Positions 57,448 through 64,000 of a stretch of DNA of 64,000 nucleotides are shown piece after piece. The stretch lies in the NCBI RefSeq assembly GCF_000315795.1, contig NZ_ANHY01000013.1, positions 124,001 to 188,000 of the forward strand. The letters are read 5' to 3'. Every line of letters starts with the position of its first letter. Position 1 is the first letter of the stretch. A program made the translations under genes and the position numbers. Below the pieces are notes generated by a model. The model saw nothing but the letters and a program-made list of their open reading frames with translations. It had not been told where the DNA came from and ran no database searches. The DNA is from Caenispirillum salinarum AK4 (GTDB lineage: Bacteria; Pseudomonadota; Alphaproteobacteria; Rhodospirillales; Rhodospirillaceae).

Positions 57448-57753
57448 TTACCAGCTCGACTTGACCATGCCGGGGATCTGGCCGGTAGAGGCCAGGTCGC
57501 GCAGCATGACACGGCCGAGCTTGAACTTGCGGTAGGTACCACGCGGGCGGCCCGACAGTTCACAGCGGTTGCGGATGCGAACCTTGGAGCCGTTGCGGGG
57601 CAGTTCCGCAAGCTTCATGACCGCTTCGAACCGCTCCTCGGGGGAGATGTCCTGATCCTTGATCTTCGCCTTGAGCTCCGCACGCTTGGCGGCGTCCTTG
57701 GCCACCAGGCGCTCGCGGCGCTTGTTCTTCTGAACGGCAGAAACCTTTGCCAT
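57448..57753 (-). CDS. rpsN: 30S ribosomal protein S14 (zinc-free form)
   Basis: 101 residues with [20 protein letters not shown] and [20 protein letters not shown]. It lacks the CxxC pairs of the short zinc-binding S14 type, so it is the long zinc-independent form. Confidence 0.97.
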   Translation of the reverse strand: MAKVSAVQKNKRRERLVAKDAAKRAELKAKIKDQDISPEERFEAVMKLAELPRNGSKVRIRNRCELSGRPRGTYRKFKLGRVMLRDLASTGQIPGMVKSSW

Positions 57754-57769
57754 CTTTAGACCTCCGGCC

Positions 57770-58312
57770 TTACTTGATGAACGGCATGTCGAAACCTTCG
57801 AGAAGCGCGCGGCACTCCTCGTCGGTCTTGGCCGTGGTGTTGAACGAGATATCCATGCCCCGGACGACGTCGACCTGGTCGTACTCGATTTCCGGGAAGA
57901 TGATCTGTTCCTTCAGGCCCATGTTGTAGTTGCCCTGGCCGTCGAAGCCCGTGGTCGGAATGCCACGGAAGTCACGCACGCGCGGCAGCGCGATGGTGAC
58001 CAGACGGTCGAGGAACTCGTACATGCGCTCGCGCCGCAAGGTGACCTTGCAGCCCACCACCATGCCGTCACGCAGCTTGAAGCCGGCGATCGACTTCTTG
58101 GCCTTGGTCAGAATCGGCTTCTGGCCGGAGATGGCGGTCATGTCCGCGATCGCGCCCTCGATCTTCTTGCGATCCTGGGCGGCGGCACCGACACCCATGT
58201 TGATCGTGATCTTGGACAGGCGGGGCAACTCCATGTGGTTCGCGTAGGCGAACTTTTCCTGGAGGGCCTTGCGGACGACGGTATCGTAATGTTCACGCAG
58301 ACGCGCAGTCAT
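57770..58312 (-). CDS. rplE: 50S ribosomal protein L5
   Basis: 180 residues: [37 protein letters not shown]-like [22 protein letters not shown] (in part) and [20 protein letters not shown]. It binds 5S rRNA. Confidence 0.97.
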   Translation of the reverse strand: MTARLREHYDTVVRKALQEKFAYANHMELPRLSKITINMGVGAAAQDRKKIEGAIADMTAISGQKPILTKAKKSIAGFKLRDGMVVGCKVTLRRERMYEFLDRLVTIALPRVRDFRGIPTTGFDGQGNYNMGLKEQIIFPEIEYDQVDVVRGMDISFNTTAKTDEECRALLEGFDMPFIK

Positions 58313-58323
58313 CGCCCAACTCC

Positions 58324-58641
58324 TTACTTATCCAGGACCTCGCCGGAGCGCTTGGCGAAGCGCACCTTCGAGCCGTCCTCGAGCGTCTTGAAGCCGACGC
58401 GGGTCGGCTTTTGGTCCTTCGGGTCGATGTGGGCGACATTGGAGACGTTGATGGGCGCCTCCTTTTCGATAATGCCGCCGGCCGACATCGGGGTCGGACG
58501 CTGGTGACGCTTGACGACGTTCACACCCTGGACAACCACCCGATTTTCGGACGGGATGGACCGCAGGACCTCGCCGGTCTTGCCCTTGTCCTTGCCCGTC
58601 AGGACGATGACACGATCGCCCTTCTTCACCTTCGAAGCCAT
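58324..58641 (-). CDS. rplX: 50S ribosomal protein L24
   Basis: 105 residues with a KOW motif ([20 protein letters not shown]) and [12 protein letters not shown]. It is an early assembly initiator of the large subunit. Its ATG abuts the rplN stop. Confidence 0.97.
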   Translation of the reverse strand: MASKVKKGDRVIVLTGKDKGKTGEVLRSIPSENRVVVQGVNVVKRHQRPTPMSAGGIIEKEAPINVSNVAHIDPKDQKPTRVGFKTLEDGSKVRFAKRSGEVLDK

Positions 58642-59010
58642 TTACAGGACCTCCGGAGCCAGCGAGATGATCTTCATGAACTTCTTCGCGCGCAGCTCGC
58701 GGGTCACCGGGCCGAAGATACGGGTGCCGATGGGCTCGTTCTGCTTGTTGATGAGCACCGCGGCATTGCGGTCGAATCGGATGATCGACCCGTCCGGCCG
58801 ACGGATTTCCTTGGCCGTGCGCACGATGACGGCACGCTGCACGTCACCCTTCTTCACGCGGCCACGGGGAATCGCGTCCTTCACGGACACCACGATGACG
58901 TCACCGACACTGGCGGTCTTCCGCTTGGAACCACCCAGCACCTTGATGCACATAACCCGACGCGCGCCGGAGTTGTCGGCCACGTCAAGGTTGGTTTGCA
59001 TCTGAATCAT
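58642..59010 (-). CDS. rplN: 50S ribosomal protein L14
   Basis: 122 residues starting [20 protein letters not shown] with [20 protein letters not shown] and [20 protein letters not shown]. Very conserved. Confidence 0.97.
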   Translation of the reverse strand: MIQMQTNLDVADNSGARRVMCIKVLGGSKRKTASVGDVIVVSVKDAIPRGRVKKGDVQRAVIVRTAKEIRRPDGSIIRFDRNAAVLINKQNEPIGTRIFGPVTRELRAKKFMKIISLAPEVL

Positions 59011-59045
59011 TGCACCAATTCCTTAAACGCTAGAGGTTGGTGTGT

Positions 59046-59285
59046 TTATTCAGCACCTTCCGCCACCACTTCCCAGGACTTCGTCTTGGAAAGGGGGCGG
59101 CACTCACGAATCCGCACCACGTCGCCAACCTTGCACTGGTTGGCTTCATCGTGGGCGGCGTACTTCTTGGTGCGGCGAATGAACTTTTTATACACCGGAT
59201 GCATAAACCGGCGCTCGACCACGACCGTCACGGTCTTGTCGGTCTTGTCGCTCGTCACCACACCCTGAAGAATGCGCCGAGGCAT
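59046..59285 (-). CDS. rpsQ: 30S ribosomal protein S17
   Basis: 79 residues with [20 protein letters not shown] and [20 protein letters not shown]. Primary 16S rRNA binder. Confidence 0.97.
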   Translation of the reverse strand: MPRRILQGVVTSDKTDKTVTVVVERRFMHPVYKKFIRRTKKYAAHDEANQCKVGDVVRIRECRPLSKTKSWEVVAEGAE

Positions 59286-59308
59286 ATTACCGTCACTCCT
59301 TCAGGCAC

Positions 59309-59512
59309 TCACGCGCCGGGCTGGGCCCGACGCTCGTTCAGAACCGTCTTCACCTGCGCGATTTCCTTGCGCACGGCAGAAACGCGGGCGGTGTTCTCCA
59401 GCTGGCCGGAGGCCTTCTGGAAGCGCAGATTGAACTGCTCTTTCTTGAGTTCGACGAGGCGGTCCTTCAGCTCGTCGACGCTTTTCGCACGGATATCCGT
59501 CGCGGACGCCAT
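59309..59512 (-). CDS. rpmC: 50S ribosomal protein L29
   Basis: 67 residues forming two helices ([40 protein letters not shown]). It sits at the exit tunnel. Three bases separate it from rplP. Confidence 0.96.
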   Translation of the reverse strand: MASATDIRAKSVDELKDRLVELKKEQFNLRFQKASGQLENTARVSAVRKEIAQVKTVLNERRAQPGA

Positions 59513-59515
59513 GAT

Positions 59516-59935
59516 TTAGACCCCTTCGCCGATGCGTGCAACAAATTTGGTCTTCAGGGGCAGCTTGGCCGACGCCAGGCGGAACGCCTCGCGCGCGATT
59601 TCCTCGCTGACACCGTCCACCTCGAACATGATGCGGCCGGGCTTGATCTTGGCGACCCATACTTCCGGCGAGCCCTTGCCCTTACCCATACGCACTTCGA
59701 GGGGCTTCTTGGAGACCGGCACGTCCGGGAAGACGCGGATCCACACCTTGCCCTGACGCTTCATGTAGCGGGTCATGGCGCGGCGGGCGGCCTCGATCTG
59801 GCGGGCGGTGATCCGCTCGGGCTCCTGGGCCTTCAGGCCGAAGGAGCCGAAGTTCAGCGTATAGCCTCCCTTCGCCTCGCCGTGAATGCGGCCCTTGTGC
59901 TGCTTGCGGAACTTCGTCCGTTTCGGAGAAAGCAT
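59516..59935 (-). CDS. rplP: 50S ribosomal protein L16
   Basis: 139 residues starting [20 protein letters not shown], with [20 protein letters not shown] and [20 protein letters not shown]. It binds near the A-site tRNA. Confidence 0.97.
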   Translation of the reverse strand: MLSPKRTKFRKQHKGRIHGEAKGGYTLNFGSFGLKAQEPERITARQIEAARRAMTRYMKRQGKVWIRVFPDVPVSKKPLEVRMGKGKGSPEVWVAKIKPGRIMFEVDGVSEEIAREAFRLASAKLPLKTKFVARIGEGV

Positions 59936-59972
59936 CGCTCTACATCCTCAATTCTAACCGGGTCGGGCCGCC

Positions 59973-60644
59973 TCAGCGGCCCTGATCGGCAGCGCGCTTG
60001 TCCCGCGCCATCGGGTCGTGCTCCAGCACCTCACCCTTGAAGATCCACACCTTGACACCGCAGGTGCCGTAGGTGGTCTTCGCGGTGCCGACGCCGTAGT
60101 CGACGTCCGCGCGCAGGGTGTGCAGGGGCACGCGGCCCTCGCGGTACCACTCGGTCCGGGCGATCTCGGCGCCGCCCAGACGACCGGCGCAGTTGATCCG
60201 GATGCCCTGGGCGCCCAGGCGCATGGCGTTCTGCACGGCGCGCTTCATGGCGCGACGGAAGGCCACGCGGCGCTCCAGCTGCTGGGCGATGTTTTCGGCG
60301 ACCAGCTGCGCGTCCAGTTCCGGCTTGCGGATCTCGACGATGTTGAGCATCACCTCGTTGCCCGTGCGGCGAGCCAGCTCGCGGCGCAGATTCTCGATGT
60401 CGGCGCCCTTCTTGCCGATCACCACGCCCGGACGGGCGGTGTGGATGGTGATGCGGGCCTTCTTGGCGGGACGTTCGATGATGATGCGCGACACACCGGC
60501 CTGCTGCAGGCGCTTCTTGAGGTAGTCGCGCAGCGCCAGATCCTCGTGCAGCAGCTTGGGATAGTTTTCGTCAGCGAACCAACGGCTGTCCCAGGTGCGG
60601 TTGATGCCGAGGCGCAGGCCGATCGGATTGACTTTGTGACCCAT
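59973..60644 (-). CDS. rpsC: 30S ribosomal protein S3
   Basis: 223 residues with [20 protein letters not shown], the KH domain [20 protein letters not shown] and the C-terminal [10 protein letters not shown]-like [17 protein letters not shown]. Its start overlaps the rplV stop by one base. Confidence 0.97.
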   Translation of the reverse strand: MGHKVNPIGLRLGINRTWDSRWFADENYPKLLHEDLALRDYLKKRLQQAGVSRIIIERPAKKARITIHTARPGVVIGKKGADIENLRRELARRTGNEVMLNIVEIRKPELDAQLVAENIAQQLERRVAFRRAMKRAVQNAMRLGAQGIRINCAGRLGGAEIARTEWYREGRVPLHTLRADVDYGVGTAKTTYGTCGVKVWIFKGEVLEHDPMARDKRAADQGR

Positions 60645-61024
60645 TACTCAGTCTCCTCGCGCTCACGCACCACGATGGTCAGGTTCGAGAACGGCTTCTG
60701 AATACGGCCGACTCGACCACGGGCGCGGGCGCGCCAGCGCTTCATCACCAGGCTCTTGCCAACGTAGGCCTCGGCGACGACCAGACGGTCGACGTCGAGC
60801 TGGTGGTTGTTCTCCGCGTTCGCGATGGCGCTTTCCAGCACCTTCTTCACGTCGTTGGAGACCCGGCGCGCGTTGAAGGTCAGCGCCGACAGCGCCGCCT
60901 CGGCCGACATGCCACGGATCATGGATGCGACGAGGTTCAGCTTACGCGGGCTGGTGCGGATGGACGCCGAGAACGCCTTGGCCTCGTTGTCCGGCAGGCT
61001 GCGGGGTGCGGACTGCTTGCCCAT
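60644..61024 (-). CDS. rplV: 50S ribosomal protein L22
   Basis: 126 residues: [40 protein letters not shown] and the tunnel loop [20 protein letters not shown]. Contributes to the exit tunnel constriction. Confidence 0.97.
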   Translation of the reverse strand: MGKQSAPRSLPDNEAKAFSASIRTSPRKLNLVASMIRGMSAEAALSALTFNARRVSNDVKKVLESAIANAENNHQLDVDRLVVAEAYVGKSLVMKRWRARARGRVGRIQKPFSNLTIVVREREETE

Positions 61025-61027
61025 CGT

Positions 61028-61306
61028 TTACTTCCTCTTCGCCTTCTTGTCGGCGGCGTGGCCGTAGAACGTGCGGGTCGGCGAAAACTCGCCGAACTTG
61101 TGCCCGATCATGTTCTCGGTAACCAGCACCGGGACGAACTTCTGGCCGTTGTAGACGCCGAACGTCAGGCCGACAAACTGCGGCAGGATGGTCGAGCGGC
61201 GCGACCAGGTCTTGATGACCTCGTTGCGACCGGCGGACCGGGCCGCTTCGGCCTTCTTCAGCAGGTATCCGTCTACGAACGGACCTTTCCAAACAGAGCG
61301 AGCCAC
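61028..61306 (-). CDS. rpsS: 30S ribosomal protein S19
   Basis: 92 residues with [40 protein letters not shown] and [20 protein letters not shown]. Small-subunit head protein. Confidence 0.97.
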   Translation of the reverse strand: MARSVWKGPFVDGYLLKKAEAARSAGRNEVIKTWSRRSTILPQFVGLTFGVYNGQKFVPVLVTENMIGHKFGEFSPTRTFYGHAADKKAKRK

Positions 61307-61318
61307 GAGCGGCCTCCG

Positions 61319-62155
61319 TTACTTCTTCTTCGCCTGGTGACGGGTGCGCATGATGAGCTTGTCCGTCGCCTTGTTATTGCGGGTGCGTTTGCCCTTCGTC
61401 GGCTTGCCCCACGGCGTGACCGGGTGACGGCCGCCCGAAGTACGGCCTTCGCCGCCGCCGTGCGGGTGGTCGACCGGGTTCATCACCACGCCTCGGACGC
61501 TCGGACGACGGCCCATCCACCGGGCACGACCGGCCTTGCCCAGATTCTGGTTCTGGTTGTCCGGGTTGGAGACCGCACCGACCGTGGCCATGCACTCGCC
61601 GCGCACCATGCGCAGCTCGCCCGAGGACAGGCGCAGCTGGGCGTAGCCCTGGTCCTTGCCGATGAGCTGCGCGTAGCAACCCGCCGAGCGGGCCATCTGG
61701 CCGCCCTTGCCCGGCTTCATCTCCACGTTGTGGACGATGGTGCCGACCGGCATATTCTTCAGGGGCATCGCGTTGCCCGGCTTGATGTCCGCGCGCTCGG
61801 CGGCGACGATGGTGTCGCCTTCCTTGAGACGCTGCGGAGCCAGGATGTAGGCCTGCTCGCCGTCGGTGTAGGTCACCAGGGCGATGAACGCGGTGCGGTT
61901 GGGGTCGTACTCCAGGCGCTCGACGGTCGCGGTGACGTCCATCTTGGTGCGCTTGAAGTCGATGATGCGGTACCGACGCTTGGCCCCGCCGCCGCGGTTC
62001 CAGGCGGTCGTGCGGCCGGTGTTGTTGCGGCCGCCCGACTTGGTCAGGCCCTCGGTCAGCTTCTTGACCGGCTTGCCCTTCCACAGGTCGGACCGGTCGA
62101 CGAGCACCAGCTGACGGGTGCCCGGCGTGACCGGGTTGAACTTCTTCAGAGCCAT
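61319..62155 (-). CDS. rplB: 50S ribosomal protein L2
   Basis: 278 residues: [40 protein letters not shown]-like [20 protein letters not shown] and the tail [20 protein letters not shown]. It is central to the peptidyl transferase region. Confidence 0.97.
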   Translation of the reverse strand: MALKKFNPVTPGTRQLVLVDRSDLWKGKPVKKLTEGLTKSGGRNNTGRTTAWNRGGGAKRRYRIIDFKRTKMDVTATVERLEYDPNRTAFIALVTYTDGEQAYILAPQRLKEGDTIVAAERADIKPGNAMPLKNMPVGTIVHNVEMKPGKGGQMARSAGCYAQLIGKDQGYAQLRLSSGELRMVRGECMATVGAVSNPDNQNQNLGKAGRARWMGRRPSVRGVVMNPVDHPHGGGEGRTSGGRHPVTPWGKPTKGKRTRNNKATDKLIMRTRHQAKKK

Positions 62156-62159
62156 TTCG

Positions 62160-62471
62160 TCACACTCCCGTCGTCACGTCGATCGAGTGACCCTCGGCGA
62201 GGGTCACGACCGCCTTCTTGACGTCGCTCCGGCGACCCATACGGCCGCGGAAGCGCTTGGCCTTGCCCTTCTGGATCAGCGTGTTGACGGCGTTGACCTT
62301 GACGTCGAACACGCCTTCCACGGCCGCCTTGATCTCCGGCTTGGAGGCATCGAGCGGCACACGGAACGTGACCTGGTTGTGCTCCGAACCCATCGTCGCC
62401 TTTTCGGTGATGACGGGGCTCTTGATCACGTCGTACATGCGTTCCTTGCTGATCGTGACCTGCTTGCTCAT
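62160..62471 (-). CDS. rplW: 50S ribosomal protein L23
   Basis: 103 residues with [20 protein letters not shown] and [20 protein letters not shown]. Docking site for trigger factor and SRP at the tunnel exit. ATGA overlap with rplD. Confidence 0.97.
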   Translation of the reverse strand: MSKQVTISKERMYDVIKSPVITEKATMGSEHNQVTFRVPLDASKPEIKAAVEGVFDVKVNAVNTLIQKGKAKRFRGRMGRRSDVKKAVVTLAEGHSIDVTTGV

Positions 62472-63088
62472 TTCAGGCGCTCCTCGAGCTTCGCGACCGC
62501 GTCCTTGGTCAGGACAAGCGTGTCACGACGCAGGATGTCGTAGACGTTCGCACCCTGCTGCGGCAGGACGTCGACGCCAACGATGTTGCGGGCGGCACGG
62601 GCGAAACCGTCGTTCACGGCCTCGCCGTCGATGATCAGGGCGGACGACCAACCCAGAGCGGCGAGCTGCTTGACCAGGTCCTTGGTCTTGCCCGACTCCG
62701 AGGTGGCGGTGTCCAGAACGACCAACTTGCCGTCCTTCGCCTTCGCCGAGAGCGCCGTCTTCAGGCCCAGCTTGCGGACCTTCTTCGGCAGATCATGGGC
62801 GTGGGAACGCACGACCGGGCCAAAGATCGTCGCACCACCGCGGAACTGCGGGCTCCGCATGGAACCCTGACGGGCGTGGCCCGTGCCCTTCTGGCGGAAG
62901 GGCTTCTTGGTGGTGCCGGAGATCTCGGAGATCCCCTTCGTCTTGTGGGTCCCGGCCTGCCGCTTCGCCAGCTGCCAGCGGACGACGCGGTGCAAAAGGT
63001 CGGCGCGGACGTCGAGGCCGAAGATATCTTCGGCCAGTTCGACAGAGCCGGCGCTCTTGTTGTCCAGAGTAATTACGTCAACCTTCAT
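62468..63088 (-). CDS. rplD: 50S ribosomal protein L4
   Basis: 206 residues: [40 protein letters not shown] and the C-terminal [20 protein letters not shown]. In E. coli L4 autoregulates the S10 operon. Confidence 0.97.
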   Translation of the reverse strand: MKVDVITLDNKSAGSVELAEDIFGLDVRADLLHRVVRWQLAKRQAGTHKTKGISEISGTTKKPFRQKGTGHARQGSMRSPQFRGGATIFGPVVRSHAHDLPKKVRKLGLKTALSAKAKDGKLVVLDTATSESGKTKDLVKQLAALGWSSALIIDGEAVNDGFARAARNIVGVDVLPQQGANVYDILRRDTLVLTKDAVAKLEERLK

Positions 63089-63094
63089 GGCCGA

Positions 63095-63847
63095 TTATTC
63101 CTTGCTTTCACCTTCACCCGCATCGGCGGCCGGAGCCTCCTCGGCGGGAGCGGCAGCCGGAGCCTCGGACGCGGCCTGATAGATGCCCGCGGGCATCGGG
63201 ACCTCGCCGTGGACCGGCTTCTTCACGGCATCACGAACCCGGACCCAGCCATTGGCATGGCCGGGGACGGACCCGCGCACCAGGATCAGACCGCGCTCCT
63301 CGTCAACCGAGAACACGGTCAGGTTCTGCGTGGTAACACGCTCCGCACCCAGGTGACCGGCCATCTTCTTGCCCTTGAACACCTTGCCGGGGTCCTGGCA
63401 CTGACCGGTGGAACCGTGGGAACGGTGCGAGATGGACACGCCGTGCGTCGCTTCAAGGCCACGGAAGTTGTGGCGCTTCATGCCGCCGGCGAAACCCTTA
63501 CCGATGCTGATACCCGTAACGTCGACGAACTGGCCGGCGACGAAATGAGCGGGCGACAATGCCACGCCCGGGTCCAGAAGGCAATCCTCGGAAACGCGGA
63601 ATTCCGCGAGCTTCCGCTTCGGCTCCACCTTCGCCTTGGCGAAGTGGCCGCGGAGCGCCTTCGAAACGTTCTTGACCTTGGCCTTGCCGGCGCCCAGCTG
63701 GACGGCGGTGTAGCCTTCTTTGTCGGCGGTGCGCTGGGCGACGACCTGCAGGCCGTCGACCTTCAGCACCGTGACCGGCACGTGTTCACCCGCATCGTTG
63801 TACATGCGAGTCATGCCGACTTTCTGTGCGATAAGACCGGTGCGCAT
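63095..63847 (-). CDS. rplC: 50S ribosomal protein L3
   Basis: 250 residues with [40 protein letters not shown] and [20 protein letters not shown]. It has an extra Ala/Glu/Pro-rich C-terminal tail of about 30 residues beyond the usual end. Confidence 0.97.
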   Translation of the reverse strand: MRTGLIAQKVGMTRMYNDAGEHVPVTVLKVDGLQVVAQRTADKEGYTAVQLGAGKAKVKNVSKALRGHFAKAKVEPKRKLAEFRVSEDCLLDPGVALSPAHFVAGQFVDVTGISIGKGFAGGMKRHNFRGLEATHGVSISHRSHGSTGQCQDPGKVFKGKKMAGHLGAERVTTQNLTVFSVDEERGLILVRGSVPGHANGWVRVRDAVKKPVHGEVPMPAGIYQAASEAPAAAPAEEAPAADAGEGESKE

Positions 63848-63859
63848 CGTACCTGTCCC

Positions 63860-64000
<141 letters not shown>

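Overview
The window is GC-rich chromosomal DNA from an alphaproteobacterium, most likely of the Rhodospirillales type. The evidence is the S10-spc-alpha ribosomal gene order with adk between secY and rpsM, an ATP12-family chaperone, a RutR-type and a LiuR-type regulator, a B12-dependent ribonucleotide reductase and very high third-position GC. No rRNA genes, insertion sequences, CRISPR arrays or prophage genes are visible. The placement is inferred from gene content, since no search could be run.

Region 1 (1-9470) is a reductive pyrimidine degradation locus. A TetR regulator resembling RutR, followed by an AEC-family carrier, is divergent from an amidohydrolase (beta-ureidopropionase type), preT, preA, an NCS1 permease and dihydropyrimidinase. 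A near-consensus RutR box lies in the divergent gap, and a strong terminator closes the operon. Region 2 (9492-12627) is a type I secretion pair (ABC exporter and HlyD adaptor) with no TolC or substrate gene. Region 3 (12767-17121) holds a zinc-ribbon membrane protein divergent from ftsE, ftsX, a DUF218 protein and plsC. Region 4 (17122-20714) holds a cluster of DnaA-box-like 9-mers and then nrdJ. nrdJ is interrupted by a 343-residue intein exactly before the catalytic cysteine; both LAGLIDADG active-site aspartates of the intein are lost.

Region 5 (20696-30901) is mixed housekeeping: a TetR regulator, a small exported three-repeat protein, a ChaC-like cyclotransferase, a DUF2125 protein, a LiuR-like regulator with its palindrome, a DUF2157/GDYXXLXY membrane pair, mgtE with a hairpin leader, tRNA-Leu(GAG), lipB and asd. 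Region 6 (30933-43275) has a YefM-YoeB toxin-antitoxin pair, acylphosphatase, a malic enzyme-PTA fusion, the two propionyl-CoA carboxylase subunits, ATP12, AsmA, a HAD phosphatase, a small low-GC3 patch and an RluA-family synthase. The synthase is in an ATGA-coupled chain with crcB and rarA. Region 7 (44996-49481) encodes a DegP-like protease, a DUF2270 protein and a chemoreceptor.

Region 8 (49660-64000) is the ribosomal superoperon on the minus strand, from rpsJ (cut by the window end) to rplQ. A consensus sigma-70 promoter precedes rpsM. The normally tight rpoA-rplQ junction is opened by 451 bases holding nine consecutive perfect hairpins.

The items most worth following up are the nrdJ intein with its decayed endonuclease, the DnaA-box cluster upstream of nrdJ, the rpoA-rplQ hairpin array, the three-repeat exported protein, and the hairpin that masks the ribosome binding site of the type I exporter.
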